The notes: generated by a model from the sequence alone, not told the origin. A stretch of 64,000 nucleotides of DNA from Pseudoxanthomonas jiangsuensis (GCF_010093185.1 NZ_PDWL01000014.1:45522-109521); one strand, 5' to 3'. Positions 11,022 to 20,541 are shown, numbered from the stretch's first letter. A program made the numbers and translations.

Positions 11022-11050
11022 AGAGTGCCAGCGCCCCGGCGGCCTGTCAA
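11022..11050 (-). promoter_or_regulatory. Promoter of the metX riboswitch leader
   Basis: A consensus -35 TTGACA (11050-11045) lies at the right distance for a start site just before the riboswitch P1 strand. The matching -10 (CACTCT/ACTCTG, 11027-11021) is weak. The geometry supports the call more than the -10 does. Confidence 0.55.
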
Positions 11051-11131
11051 TCGCTCCATCCGGATGCAGCGATGAAACAATCGCGACCCCGGCCCTTCCC
11101 GTCCGCCCGGGTCGCTGCCGATAATCCCTCG

Positions 11132-12259
11132 ATGCCTGCCTTCGCCTCCCTGCCCCGTACCGTCCTGGCTGCCAGCCTGCTGGGCCTGGCCGCCTGCGCC
11201 GCCGCGCCCCGGCCCACCCTCGTCGCGGTCGAGCCGGCGCCGCCGCCACCGGTCGCGCTGTCGGTCGATCCCGCGCTGCCAGCCCCTGCGGTCGTCGCCG
11301 AGGCCTGGACCTCGCCCGCGGTGGAAGACGACGAACTCGACTCGCTGGCGCCCTGGCAGGACCGCGCCGGCCGCCTGTGGCTGTTCGCCACCGCCAAGCG
11401 CAGCGACAAGATCGTGGTGTTCGACGCCGCCGACGGCGAGCGCGTGCGCGAGACCGGGGGGCCGGGCACCGCGCCCGGCCGCTTCGCCCGGCCCAACGGG
11501 ATCGCCATCGGCGGCGACCTGCTGTTCGTGGTCGAGCGCGACAACCACCGGGTGCAGGTGCTGTCCTTGCCGGCGCTGGAACCGCTCGGCAGCTTCGGCG
11601 GCGAGCAGCTGCGCGTGCCCTACGGCCTGTGGGTCCACCCGGCTGACGCGGGCGGATGGGAGGTGCTGGTCACCGACAGCTTCATGCAGGACTTCGCCAA
11701 GGGCGTGCCGCCGCCGCGCGAGCAGTTGGCCGAGCGGGTCAAGCGCTTCCGGGTCCGGGTCGATGCCGGCGGCGTGCACGCCGACTACGCCGGGTCCTTC
11801 GGCGATACCGGCGATGGCGCCCTGCAGATGGTCGAATCGATCGCCGGCGATGCCGCGGGCCGGCGGCTGATGATCGCCGAGGAGGACCACCGGGTCGGCC
11901 CCACCCTGCGCGAGTACGCGCTCGACGGCCGCTACCGCGGGCGCAGCCTGCCGCCGTTCGAGGGCGATGCCGAGGGCGTGGCCTTGTGGGAATGCGGCGA
12001 CGGCGACGGCTACTGGATCGCCGCCGAGCAGCTGCGCCCGACCCGCTTCCACCTGTATGCGCGCGGCAGCCTGGCGGCGGCCGGCAGCTTCACCGGCCAG
12101 CGCACCGCGCTGACCGACGGCATCGCCCTGTTCGCCGCGCCCAGCGCGCGCTTCCCCGGCGGCGCCCTGTTCGCGCTGGACGAGGACCGCGCCCTGGCCG
12201 CGTTCGACCTGCGCGAGATCGCCCGCGCCCTGCGACTGTCCGCGCACTGCCCGCGATGA
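11132..12259 (+). CDS. Beta-propeller (NHL/phytase-like) lipoprotein
   Basis: 375-aa predicted lipoprotein: signal peptide with lipobox LAAC (Cys22), a short Pro-rich linker, then a repeat-rich beta-propeller domain. Repeats such as GRFARPNGIAIGGDLLFVVE and DNHRVQVLSLP are NHL-like, and the family is often annotated as phytase or esterase-like. I see no convincing active-site signature for phytase, so the activity is open. ATG 11132 is 6 bases downstream of GATAAT (11120-11125), which fits a leaderless transcript. The stop overlaps the M23 peptidase start (ATGA), so the two envelope proteins are made together. Confidence 0.85.
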   Translation: MPAFASLPRTVLAASLLGLAACAAAPRPTLVAVEPAPPPPVALSVDPALPAPAVVAEAWTSPAVEDDELDSLAPWQDRAGRLWLFATAKRSDKIVVFDAADGERVRETGGPGTAPGRFARPNGIAIGGDLLFVVERDNHRVQVLSLPALEPLGSFGGEQLRVPYGLWVHPADAGGWEVLVTDSFMQDFAKGVPPPREQLAERVKRFRVRVDAGGVHADYAGSFGDTGDGALQMVESIAGDAAGRRLMIAEEDHRVGPTLREYALDGRYRGRSLPPFEGDAEGVALWECGDGDGYWIAAEQLRPTRFHLYARGSLAAAGSFTGQRTALTDGIALFAAPSARFPGGALFALDEDRALAAFDLREIARALRLSAHCPR

Positions 12260-13197
12260 ACCGCGGTACCGGGTTTCGCTTCCTGCTCGCAGCCTTGGGC
12301 CTGGCCCTGCTGCTGCCCGCGGACGCGGGCGCGGCCCGCTTCTGGCGCTGGCGCGACGCCAACGGCGTGACCCACTACGGCGACACCCCGCCGCCCGGTT
12401 CCACCGCCGAGCCGGCCGAAAGCCTCAGCTTCCAGCGCGGTAGCGGCAGCGGGGCCAGCCTGCGCCTGGTGAACAAGGGCAGCCACTACGAGGCCTGGGC
12501 CGACAACCGCCTGCCCGGACCGATGCAGGTGCAGCTGAACCTGCGCCAGGGCGAGAACGTCACCCTGGCCCCGAACCTGCCGGCCCGCACCACCGTGCCG
12601 GCCAACGGCCAGGGCCTGGTCGCCCGGGTCTATCCGTCCGATCCGCGCCTGGCCAGCAACTTCGACCTGACCCTGGACTATCTGCCCGGCGACCCGCGCG
12701 CGCGGCCGCTGGATTTCGACTACCGGCTGCCGTTCGACTACGCCCTGGTCCGGGTCGATCAGGGCTTCGGTGGCAGTTTCAGCCACAACGACGCGCAGAA
12801 CCGCTACGCCATCGATTTCGCCGTGCCCGAGGGCACCCCGGTGCTGGCCGCGCGCGAGGGCACCGTGCTGCAGGTGGAATCGGACTTCGCCCGCGCCGGC
12901 CTGGACCGCGAGCGCTATGGCGGCCGCGCCAACTACGTGCGGATCCTGCATCCGGACGGCAGCATGGCCCTGTACGCCCACCTCAAGCCCGAAGGCGTGC
13001 TGGTCCGCCCCGGCCAGCGCGTGCGCCAGGGCCAGCGCATCGCCCTGTCGGGCAACACCGGCTTCAGCACCGCCCCGCACCTGCACTTCGTGGTCCAGGT
13101 CAACCGCGGGATGCGCCTGGAGGCGATCCCGATCCGGATGTTCGGCGCCCTGGGCGAGCTGAAGTTCGCCCGCGACACCGGGACTCCTTCGCGCTGA
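12256..13197 (+). CDS. M23-family metallopeptidase with DUF4124 domain
   Basis: Secreted 313-aa protein: signal peptide to about residue 27, DUF4124 segment (RFWRWRDANGVTHYGDTPPP), a beta-rich central region, then a LytM/M23 domain. The zinc ligands are visible in SHNDAQNRYAIDF (H-x6-D) and TAPHLHFVVQ (HLH), so the peptidase should be active, probably cutting peptidoglycan cross-links or other Gly-rich peptides in the periplasm. Coupled by ATGA overlap to the propeller lipoprotein upstream. Confidence 0.92.
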   Translation: MNRGTGFRFLLAALGLALLLPADAGAARFWRWRDANGVTHYGDTPPPGSTAEPAESLSFQRGSGSGASLRLVNKGSHYEAWADNRLPGPMQVQLNLRQGENVTLAPNLPARTTVPANGQGLVARVYPSDPRLASNFDLTLDYLPGDPRARPLDFDYRLPFDYALVRVDQGFGGSFSHNDAQNRYAIDFAVPEGTPVLAAREGTVLQVESDFARAGLDRERYGGRANYVRILHPDGSMALYAHLKPEGVLVRPGQRVRQGQRIALSGNTGFSTAPHLHFVVQVNRGMRLEAIPIRMFGALGELKFARDTGTPSR

Positions 13198-13222
13198 AGC
13201 CCACCGCGGACCACGCCGGCGC

Positions 13223-13259
13223 TTGACTTCGCCCCAAGTGTATTGTTGTATTGATACAC
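13223..13259 (+). promoter_or_regulatory. Promoter and YtrA-type operator of the GntR/ABC operon
   Basis: A -35 box TTGACT (13223-13228) is followed by the inverted repeat GTGTAT-N10-ATACAC (13238-13243 / 13254-13259), i.e. GTG-N16-CAC, which ends directly against the ATG at 13260 and covers the expected -10 region (TTGTAT 13246-13251). A regulator bound here would block RNA polymerase, so autorepression by the GntR protein encoded next is the simplest reading. I recall YtrA-type regulators of Xanthomonas using spaced GGTG/CACC half-sites; that comparison is from memory. Confidence 0.65.
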
Positions 13260-13652
13260 ATGGATGCACGCCTGCTGCACGTCAACCCTGCGCTGCCCGA
13301 GCCGATCTACCGCCAGATCGCCGAGCAGCTGCGGCGCCTGGTCAGCGCCGGCCAGCTGCGCCCCGGCGACGCCCTGCCGTCGGTGCGCGAGGTCGCCGCC
13401 GCGCACGCGATCAACCCGATGACCGTGTCGCGCGCCTACAGCCAGCTGGAGGCCGAGGGCGTGCTGGAACGGCTGCGCGGCAAGGGCATGGCGGTGGCCG
13501 CGCGGCGCCAGCGCAGCGACAGCGTGGCCGCGCGCATGCAGCAGCTGGAACCGGCGCTGCGCGAGGCCGCGCGCCACGGCCGCGAACTGGAACTTCCCGT
13601 GGACCGCGTGCTCGCGCGGCTGCGGCAACTGCTCGAGGAGGAGGACGCATGA
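13260..13652 (+). CDS. GntR-family regulator, YtrA subfamily
   Basis: 130-aa cytoplasmic repressor: winged-helix DNA-binding domain (PIYRQIAEQLRRLVSAGQL, then LPSVREVAAAHAINPMTVSR) and the short helical tail of YtrA-type members, with no large effector domain. YtrA regulators typically sit first in an operon with ABC transporter genes and repress it, exactly the layout here. ATG 13260 is preferred to the in-frame TTG 13251 because the operator covers the latter. The stop overlaps the ABC ATPase start by ATGA. Confidence 0.92.
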   Translation: MDARLLHVNPALPEPIYRQIAEQLRRLVSAGQLRPGDALPSVREVAAAHAINPMTVSRAYSQLEAEGVLERLRGKGMAVAARRQRSDSVAARMQQLEPALREAARHGRELELPVDRVLARLRQLLEEEDA

Positions 13653-14557
13653 ACGCACTGGCCACCGCCGTCGCACGGCACGACCTGGACCTGGACCTGC
13701 CCTTGGCCGCCACCGGCCTGCGCCTGGCCTACGGCCGCCGCGAGGTGCTGCGCGGCATCGACCTGGAGGTCCCGCGCGGCGAAGTACTGGGCCTGATCGG
13801 CCGCAACGGCGCCGGCAAGAGCAGCCTGATCGGCTGCCTGCTCGGCCTGCTGCGGCCGCAGGGCGGGCAGGCGCGCTTGATGGGCGCGCCGGCCCTGGCC
13901 CTGGACGACGCGCGCAAGGCCCGGCTCGGCTACGTGCCGCAGCAGCCGCAGGCCTTCGGCTGGATGAAGGTCGGCCAGCTGTTCCAGTACCTGGGCCAGC
14001 TGTATCCGGGCTGGGACCCGGCGCATGCGGCCGCGCTTTTGCGGCGCTGGGAGATCGATCCGGCGCGCGCGATCGGCAAGCTCTCCCCCGGCGAAGCCCA
14101 GCGCCTGGCCATGGCCCGCGCGCTGGCGCCGCGGCCGGCTTTGCTGGTGCTGGACGAGCCGGCCTCGGCCCTGGACCCGGTGGCCCGGCGCGAACTGCTG
14201 CGCGAGCTGGTCGAACAGGCCATGGACACCGGGACCACGGTGCTGTTCTCCAGCCACATCGTCAGCGACCTGGAGCGGGTGGCCTCGCGGGTGGCGTTCC
14301 TGCACGACGGCCGCCTGCTGCTGGACCGCGCCCTGGACGAGGTGAAGGACGGCGTGGTCCGGGTCGTCGTGCCGGCCGCGGCGGCCGCGCGCCTGCCGGC
14401 TGCATTCCCCGGCGAACTGGCGCGTCGCGCCCTCGACGACGGCACCGCGAGCCTGGTCCTGGCGGGCCGCGAGGGCTGGCAGGACCTGCTGCTGGTCGAG
14501 GGCGTGCGGGTGGACCGGCTGGGCCTGGAAGACCTGTTCATCGAGGTGGCCGGATGA
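13649..14557 (+). CDS. ABC transporter ATP-binding protein
   Basis: 302-aa nucleotide-binding subunit. Walker A GRNGAGKSS, signature LSPGEAQ (a variant of LSGGQ), Walker B LLVLDEPASALDP, and H-loop SSHIVSD are all present, so it should hydrolyse ATP. The signature variant and the 90-residue C-terminal extension resemble YtrB/drug-exporter ATPases. A GAGGAGGAGG run just upstream gives a strong ribosome-binding site. Works with the membrane protein encoded next, probably an exporter for a cell-envelope-active compound (inference from YtrA-type systems). Confidence 0.93.
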   Translation: MNALATAVARHDLDLDLPLAATGLRLAYGRREVLRGIDLEVPRGEVLGLIGRNGAGKSSLIGCLLGLLRPQGGQARLMGAPALALDDARKARLGYVPQQPQAFGWMKVGQLFQYLGQLYPGWDPAHAAALLRRWEIDPARAIGKLSPGEAQRLAMARALAPRPALLVLDEPASALDPVARRELLRELVEQAMDTGTTVLFSSHIVSDLERVASRVAFLHDGRLLLDRALDEVKDGVVRVVVPAAAAARLPAAFPGELARRALDDGTASLVLAGREGWQDLLLVEGVRVDRLGLEDLFIEVAG

Positions 14558-15957
14558 ACGCCATCGCTGAGCGTCCACGCCTGTCGTATCCGTCGCTCGC
14601 GCCCCTGCGCACCATCCTGGCCGCCGGCGGCTGGGCCAATGCGCTGATCCTGCTGGGGATGGGGCCTGGCCCGCTGCTGGTGCTGATCGGCTTGCAGCCC
14701 GACACGGCATCCAATCTCGGACTGATGCTGTCCGCCGTGTTCACCATGTTCTGGGCCATGCTGGCCGGCGCACGGCTGATCGCGCTGACCGTACACGCCG
14801 CGCGGCTGCGGCTGCCCCACACCGGCCGCCAGGCCCTGCTATGCGGCCTGGCCGCGGCGGTCCTGGTCGTGCTGGTGCCGGCCCTGATCATGACGATGGC
14901 GACCGGGGGCGGATTCGCCCTGGCCGCGGCCGCGCTGGCGGCCGCCACCGCGCTGGGCCTGTTCTGGGTGAGCATGCCGCCGTGGATGATGTGGGTGCTG
15001 ATCGCTTCGGGCGTGGCCGCGCGCTGGCTGCCCGGTAGCCTCGACGACGCTACCGCGCGGGCCTGGCTCGGCTCTCCCCTGTTCATCGCCGCGTTGGCGG
15101 CGCTCCTGTTCGCCGCCAGCGCGTCCTGCTGGTGGTGGATCGCGCGCCGACCGCGGCCGCAGGGCACCTGGTCCACGCCGATGGCCCTGGCGCTGCCGGC
15201 CGATGGCCGCGGTTCGCTGGAACAGGCGCAGCAGGCGAACTGGAACTCGCCACTGTTCGCGCTGGACACGCCGATCGGCAGCGCCCTGCACCGCGAGCCG
15301 CAGCAGGCGCTGGCCATCGCCCTGGGCCCCGGCTTCGGCCGCGGCACCCTGCGCAACGTGCTGGCCACCCAGGGCCCGATCGTCGCGGTGGCGCTGTTCT
15401 GGCTGCTGCTCGGCAACACCACCGGCGGCCGCGGCCACATCGGCCTGGCCTTCGCGCCGCTGATGGTGCTCAGTACCGCCTTCGCCCCCATGATCCGCCT
15501 GCAGACGCTGTTCTGGCGCCCGGCGCTGGGCCTGCACGAACTGGCGCTGCTGCCCGGCCTGCCCGCGCGTCCGGCGCCGTCGCTGGCCGCCCAGCTCGGC
15601 CGGCAGGCGATCGTGCGCAGCCTGCCGGCGCTGGCGGTGATGGCCGGCTTCGGCCTGGCGGTGGACGCGCCGCGCGGGTACTACCTGATGCTGATGTGGA
15701 CCTGCGCCGGCAGCCTGTTCCTGATGTCCGGGGCGACCCTGCTGTCCCTGCGCTCGCGGCCGGGGCGCTGGGCCTGCGCGGCGCTGGTGGTGGCGCTCAT
15801 CCTGGGGTTGATGGCGACCATGCTGGCCACGATGCGCGGCGACCCGCCGTCCTGGCTGCACACGGCCTGGAGCCTGGTCCTGATCGCGGGGGTGCTCCTG
15901 CAGGGCGCGGCGCTGGCGCGGCTGCGGGCGCTCCCGCATCCCTGGCTGCAGAACTAG
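14554..15957 (+). CDS. ABC transporter membrane protein (permease)
   Basis: 467-aa integral membrane protein with roughly ten to twelve hydrophobic segments and no other recognisable domain. It begins by ATGA overlap with the ATPase gene and closes the GntR-ATPase-permease operon. The sequence is not close to a family I can name, so substrate and direction of transport are inferred only from its neighbours. Confidence 0.85.
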   Translation: MNAIAERPRLSYPSLAPLRTILAAGGWANALILLGMGPGPLLVLIGLQPDTASNLGLMLSAVFTMFWAMLAGARLIALTVHAARLRLPHTGRQALLCGLAAAVLVVLVPALIMTMATGGGFALAAAALAAATALGLFWVSMPPWMMWVLIASGVAARWLPGSLDDATARAWLGSPLFIAALAALLFAASASCWWWIARRPRPQGTWSTPMALALPADGRGSLEQAQQANWNSPLFALDTPIGSALHREPQQALAIALGPGFGRGTLRNVLATQGPIVAVALFWLLLGNTTGGRGHIGLAFAPLMVLSTAFAPMIRLQTLFWRPALGLHELALLPGLPARPAPSLAAQLGRQAIVRSLPALAVMAGFGLAVDAPRGYYLMLMWTCAGSLFLMSGATLLSLRSRPGRWACAALVVALILGLMATMLATMRGDPPSWLHTAWSLVLIAGVLLQGAALARLRALPHPWLQN

Positions 15958-15972
15958 CGTCGGCCTGCCCCG

Positions 15973-15978
15973 TATAAT
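15973..15978 (+). promoter_or_regulatory. -10 box upstream of prfC
   Basis: Perfect TATAAT 45 bases before the prfC ATG. No good -35 is visible. No Shine-Dalgarno sequence is seen before the ATG. Confidence 0.5.
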
Positions 15979-16023
15979 TGCCGGCTTTCCGCTCCGAGCA
16001 AGCGCCTTCCGGCGCCCGACCCC

Positions 16024-17628
16024 ATGTCCGAAGTCTCCACCGAAGCCGCGCGCCGGCGCACGTTCGCGATCATCTCGCACCCCGACGCCGGCAAGACCAC
16101 CCTGACCGAGAAGCTGCTGCTGTTCGGGGGCGCGATCCAGATGGCCGGCTCGGTCAAGGGCCGCAAGGCCGCGCGCCATGCCACCTCCGACTGGATGGCG
16201 CTGGAGAAGGAGCGCGGCATCTCGGTGACCTCCTCGGTGATGCAGTTCCCGTACGAGGGCCGGATCGTCAACCTGCTCGACACCCCCGGCCACGCCGACT
16301 TCGGCGAGGACACCTACCGGGTGCTCACCGCGGTGGACAGTGCGCTGATGGTGATCGACGTGGCCAAGGGCGTGGAGGAGCGCACGATCAAGCTGATGGA
16401 GGTGTGCCGCCTGCGCGACACCCCGATCATGACCTTCGTCAACAAGCTCGACCGCGAGGGCAAGGACCCGATCGACCTGCTCGACGAGGTCGAGACCGTG
16501 CTCGGGATCCAGTGCGCGCCGGTGACCTGGCCGATCGGCATGGGCCAGCGGCTCAAGGGCGTGGTCCACCTGGTGACCGGCGAGGTCCACCTGTACGAGC
16601 CGGGCCGCAACTTCACCCGCCAGGACTCCACCATCTTCCCGTCCCTGGACGCGCCCGGGCTGGAGGAGGTGGTCGGCACGCAGATGCTGGCCCAGCTGCG
16701 CGACGAGCTCGAACTGGTGCAGGGCGCCAGCCACCCGTTCGACAAGGACGCCTACCTGCGCGGCGAGCAGACCCCGGTGTTCTTCGGCTCGGGCGTGAAC
16801 AACTTCGGCGTGCAGCCTTTGCTGGACTTCTTCGTCGAGCACGCACCGCCGCCGCAGGCGCGCGCCACCACCGGGCGCGAGGTGGCGCCGCAGGAGAACA
16901 GGCTGACCGGCTTCGTGTTCAAGATCCAGGCCAACATGGATCCGCAGCACCGCGACCGGGTGGCCTTCATGCGCGTGTGCTCGGGCCAGTTCGCCGCCGG
17001 GATGAAGGCCTTCCACGTGCGCACCGGCAAGGAGGTGAAGCTGGCCAATGCGCTGACCTTCATGGCCTCCGACCGCGAGATCGCCGCCGAGGCCTTCCCC
17101 GGCGACGTGATCGGCATCCACAACCACGGCACCATCTCCATCGGCGACACCTTCACCGAGGGCGAGTCGCTCAGCTTCACCGGCATCCCCAACTTCGCCC
17201 CGGAACTGTTCCGCCGCGCGCGCCTGCGCGACCCGCTCAAGCTCAAGCAGCTGCAGAAGGGCCTGGCCCAGTTGTCGGAGGAAGGCGCGACCCAGTTCTT
17301 CCGGCCGTTGATGAGCAACGACCTGATCCTGGGCGCGGTCGGCGTGTTGCAGTTCGACGTGGTCGCCTACCGGCTCAAGGACGAGTACGGGGTGGACGCC
17401 AGCTTCGAGCCGGTCGGGGTGGCCACCGCGCGCTGGATCCATTGCGCCGACGCCAGGAAGCTGGAGGAGTTCCGCGAGAAGAACGCGATGAACCTGGCGA
17501 TCGACGCCGCCGGCGAGCTGGTCTACCTGGCCCCGACCCGGGTCAACCTGCAGCTGGCCCAGGAGCGCGCGCCCGACGTGCGCTTCAGCGCCACCCGCGA
17601 GCACGCCCACAGCGTGGCGGTGACCTGA
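16024..17628 (+). CDS. prfC: Peptide chain release factor 3 (RF3)
   Basis: GTPase that removes RF1/RF2 from the ribosome after termination. 534 aa, normal for RF3. G1 SHPDAGKTT (residues 15-23), G2 with [11 protein letters not shown]3 DTPGHADF and G4 NKLDR are all intact, followed by the RF3 domain II and the C-terminal RF3-specific domain ([19 protein letters not shown]). Single gene with its own TATAAT; downstream there is a GC-rich hairpin and then the hemolysin-III gene. Confidence 0.97.
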   Translation: MSEVSTEAARRRTFAIISHPDAGKTTLTEKLLLFGGAIQMAGSVKGRKAARHATSDWMALEKERGISVTSSVMQFPYEGRIVNLLDTPGHADFGEDTYRVLTAVDSALMVIDVAKGVEERTIKLMEVCRLRDTPIMTFVNKLDREGKDPIDLLDEVETVLGIQCAPVTWPIGMGQRLKGVVHLVTGEVHLYEPGRNFTRQDSTIFPSLDAPGLEEVVGTQMLAQLRDELELVQGASHPFDKDAYLRGEQTPVFFGSGVNNFGVQPLLDFFVEHAPPPQARATTGREVAPQENRLTGFVFKIQANMDPQHRDRVAFMRVCSGQFAAGMKAFHVRTGKEVKLANALTFMASDREIAAEAFPGDVIGIHNHGTISIGDTFTEGESLSFTGIPNFAPELFRRARLRDPLKLKQLQKGLAQLSEEGATQFFRPLMSNDLILGAVGVLQFDVVAYRLKDEYGVDASFEPVGVATARWIHCADARKLEEFREKNAMNLAIDAAGELVYLAPTRVNLQLAQERAPDVRFSATREHAHSVAVT

Positions 17629-17691
17629 AGCCCGGCCGATTGCGGCGGCCGCACGCGGCTTCCAGACGATTCGACCGCCCTGCGTATCGAG

Positions 17692-17724
17692 GCCCGCGCC
17701 GGCGACTGAACGGACGGCGCGGGC
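17692..17724. terminator. GC-rich hairpin after prfC (possible terminator, no T-run)
   Basis: GCCCGCGCCG (17692-17701) and CGGCGCGGGC (17715-17724) form a perfect 10-bp stem with a 13-base loop. No T tract follows, so it may be a Rho-type or processing structure rather than a classic intrinsic terminator. Confidence 0.4.
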
Positions 17725-17762
17725 ACGGTGCGAGCCTTGCTGCGTTGCGGTAATTTAGCCGC

Positions 17763-18464
17763 ATGATCCACACCCCCCGGCTGCAGACCCTGCGCGCCCG
17801 CAAGCGGGCCGACCACCTGCTGGACATCCGCGACGAGATCGCCAGCGCCCTGACCCACGGCCTGGGCGCGGTGCTGGCGCTGGCCGGCGGTGCGGTCCTG
17901 ATCACCCTGGCGGCGATCTACGGCGACGGCTGGCAGCTGGCTGGCGCGATCGTGTTCGGCGTGGCCCTGCTGCTGCTGTACCTCGCCTCCACCCTGTACC
18001 ACGCCATCCAGCACCCGGTCGCCAAGGGCCGGCTGAAGGTGTTCGACCACTGCGCGATCTACCTGCTGATCGCCGGCACCTACACCCCGTTCACCCTGAT
18101 CGGTCTGCGCGGCCCATGGGGCTGGGGGCTGTTTGCCGCGATCTGGACCCTGGCCGTGGCCGGGGTGGTGTTCAAGCTGTTCTACACCGGCCGCTTCAAG
18201 CTGCTGTCCACCGCGATCTACATCGCCATGGGCTGGCTGGTGGTCGTGGCGATCAAGCCGCTGCTGGTCTCGCTCGACGGCTGGACCCTGGGCTGGCTGC
18301 TGGCAGGTGGCGTTTTCTACACCCTGGGCACCTACTTCTACCACCGCGAGTCGATCCGCTACTCGCACGCGATCTGGCACATGTTCGTGATCGCCGGCAG
18401 CGTCTGCCATTTCGTCGCCGTCACCGCCCAGGTGTTGATGCCGCGGCTGCAGCACGCGGCCTGA
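17763..18464 (+). CDS. Hemolysin III family / YqfA-like membrane protein (PAQR fold)
   Basis: 233-aa protein with seven predicted membrane helices. The PAQR-type metal ligands are visible: EIASALTHGLGAVLAL at the start, STLYHAIQ and FDHCAIYLLIAGTYTPF in the middle and SHAIWHMFVIAGSVCHF near the end. In bacteria the true role is uncertain; it is thought to be a zinc-dependent hydrolase acting on membrane lipids rather than a haemolysin. TAATTT (17751-17756) lies 6 bases before the ATG, suggesting a leaderless mRNA. Confidence 0.93.
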   Translation: MIHTPRLQTLRARKRADHLLDIRDEIASALTHGLGAVLALAGGAVLITLAAIYGDGWQLAGAIVFGVALLLLYLASTLYHAIQHPVAKGRLKVFDHCAIYLLIAGTYTPFTLIGLRGPWGWGLFAAIWTLAVAGVVFKLFYTGRFKLLSTAIYIAMGWLVVVAIKPLLVSLDGWTLGWLLAGGVFYTLGTYFYHRESIRYSHAIWHMFVIAGSVCHFVAVTAQVLMPRLQHAA

Positions 18465-18546
18465 GCCGCAACCTCCTCTTCACTCCTGTTCACCTGCGCG
18501 GCCCGCGTTTCGCATGCCGTGCACGCGGCCTGCCGATACTGGCCGC

Positions 18547-20535
18547 ATGAATGCGACCTCCTCCGCATCGCCCTCCCGCCTGTCAAGGCTCCGCCGCTGG
18601 CGGCCTTCGCGGCCATCGCGCCGCACCGGCACCGTCCTGGGCGCGATCGCCGCGGCCCTGCTGGCACTGTGGCTGCTGTGGGACTGGAACTGGTTCAAGG
18701 GCCCGCTGGAGCGCGCGGTGAGCGGCGCCACCGGCCGCGAGTTCCGGATCGACGGCGACCTGGACGTGGACCTGGGCCGCACCATCACCGTCTCGGCCGA
18801 AGGCCTGCGCCTGGCCAACGCCGACTGGTCGAAGCAGGCGCGGATGGGCCAAGCCGACCGGGTGGAGATCGACATCGCGCCCTGGCCCCTGCTGGCCTTG
18901 CGCCTGCGGATGAAGGAAGTCCGTGCGACCCGGCCGGACATCTGGCTGGAGACCGCGCCGGAGGGCGGCGGCAACTGGGAGTTCGGCGAGCGCGAGCCGC
19001 AGTCCGGCGAGCCGCGCTGGCGCCTGGACCGGCTGTGGATCAAGGACGGGCGGCTGCGCTTCACCGACGCTCCGGAAAAGACCGACGTCGACATCGCCCT
19101 GTCCAGCGTCGCCCCGGCCAACCCGCAGGAGCGCCAGGCCGGATCGCCGGTGGCGGTGACCGGCACCGGCCACTGGCGCGGCGCGGCGTTCCGGCTGCAG
19201 GGCCAGGCGGCCTCGCCGCTGGACCTGGCCGACAGCGACACCCCCTACCGGATCGATCTGGACGCGCGCGCCGGCGCCACCCGTGCCAGCGCCACCGGCA
19301 CCCTGACCAATCCGTTCCGCTTCCAGACCTTCGACCTGCGCATGAAGCTGTCCGGGCAGGACCTGGAGGACCTGTACCCGCTGCTCGGCCTGGCCCTGCC
19401 GCCCTCGCCGCCCTATGCGCTGGACGGACGCCTGCGCCGCAATGGCGACCTGTGGCGCTACGACGGCTTCCAGGGCGAGGTCGGCGACAGCGACCTGTCC
19501 GGCGACGTGCAGGTGGACGTGTCCGGCGCACGCCCGGTGTTCACCGCCACGCTGCTTTCGCGCCGGCTCGATTTCGACGACCTGGCCGGCTTCCTCGGCG
19601 CGCCGCCGTCCACCGGCGGCGACGAGACCGCCAACGCCGAGCAGAAGGCGCTGGCCGCGCGCCGCGCCGCCAGCCCGCGGCTGCTGCCGGACACGCCCTA
19701 CGACCTGGAAAAGCTCAACGCGATGGATGCGGACGTGCGCTGGCGCGCGCAGAAGATCCACGCCCCGAAGCTGCCGATGATCGAGGACATGGATGCGCAC
19801 CTTTTGTTGCAGGGCGGCCTGCTGCGGCTGGAGCCGCTGAACTTCGGCGTGGCCGGCGGCGACGTGCGCTCGACCATCCGCATGGACGCGCGCAAGGCGC
19901 CGATCGACACCCGGGCGCAGATCGCGGTGCGCAGGGTGGAACTGCCCAGGCTGTTCACCCAGGCCGAGCTGGCGCAGGGGGCGGCCGGCCGGATCGGCGG
20001 CGACATCGTCGTGCACGGGCGCGGCAACTCGATCGCCGCGATCCTCGGCAGCGCTGATGGCGACATCGCCCTGGGCATGGGCCGCGGCCGGATCAGCAAC
20101 CTGATCATGGAACTGGCGGGGCTGGACATCGCCGAGGCGCTGAAATTCCTGATCACCAAGGATCGGCAGGTACCGATCCGCTGCGCCTTCGCCGACTTCG
20201 GCGTGCGCGACGGTCTGATGACATCGCGCGCGCTGGCCTTCGACAGCACCGACACCATCATCGTCGGCGAGGGCACGATCAACCTGAAGGACGAGAGCCT
20301 GGACCTGCTGCTGCGACCCAGGCCCAAGGACCGCAGCATCCTCTCCCTGCGCTCGCCGCTGCGGGTGAGCGGTACGTTCAAGGATCCTTCGTTCCGTCCG
20401 GACATGGCCGCCCTGGGCGTGCGCGGCGCGATCGCCCTGGCCCTGGGCAGCATCACCCCGCCGGCGGCCCTGCTGGCGACCTTCGAGACCGGTCCGGGCG
20501 AGGACAGCGACTGCGGCGGGCGGTACGCGCGCTGA
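18547..20535 (+). CDS. AsmA-family inner-membrane/periplasmic protein
   Basis: 662-aa protein: basic N-terminus, one membrane anchor (about residues 33-52, LGAIAAALLALWLLWDW), a long periplasmic beta-rich region, and the AsmA C-terminal domain. AsmA proteins are bridge-like proteins thought to move phospholipid to the outer membrane and affect its assembly. The opening LERAVSGATGREFRIDGDLD is typical. GATACT (18535-18540) is 6 bases before the ATG, another leaderless-type start; the in-frame GTG/ATG codons upstream are less likely. Confidence 0.92.
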   Translation: MNATSSASPSRLSRLRRWRPSRPSRRTGTVLGAIAAALLALWLLWDWNWFKGPLERAVSGATGREFRIDGDLDVDLGRTITVSAEGLRLANADWSKQARMGQADRVEIDIAPWPLLALRLRMKEVRATRPDIWLETAPEGGGNWEFGEREPQSGEPRWRLDRLWIKDGRLRFTDAPEKTDVDIALSSVAPANPQERQAGSPVAVTGTGHWRGAAFRLQGQAASPLDLADSDTPYRIDLDARAGATRASATGTLTNPFRFQTFDLRMKLSGQDLEDLYPLLGLALPPSPPYALDGRLRRNGDLWRYDGFQGEVGDSDLSGDVQVDVSGARPVFTATLLSRRLDFDDLAGFLGAPPSTGGDETANAEQKALAARRAASPRLLPDTPYDLEKLNAMDADVRWRAQKIHAPKLPMIEDMDAHLLLQGGLLRLEPLNFGVAGGDVRSTIRMDARKAPIDTRAQIAVRRVELPRLFTQAELAQGAAGRIGGDIVVHGRGNSIAAILGSADGDIALGMGRGRISNLIMELAGLDIAEALKFLITKDRQVPIRCAFADFGVRDGLMTSRALAFDSTDTIIVGEGTINLKDESLDLLLRPRPKDRSILSLRSPLRVSGTFKDPSFRPDMAALGVRGAIALALGSITPPAALLATFETGPGEDSDCGGRYAR

Positions 20536-20541
20536 GGCCGC

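Noticed and set aside
14839..17610. Over 900-codon minus-strand open frame opposite the permease and prfC
   Set aside because: Composition is that of a GC-driven shadow (His/Gly/Ala/Gln-rich, no motif) and it crosses two well-supported plus-strand genes.
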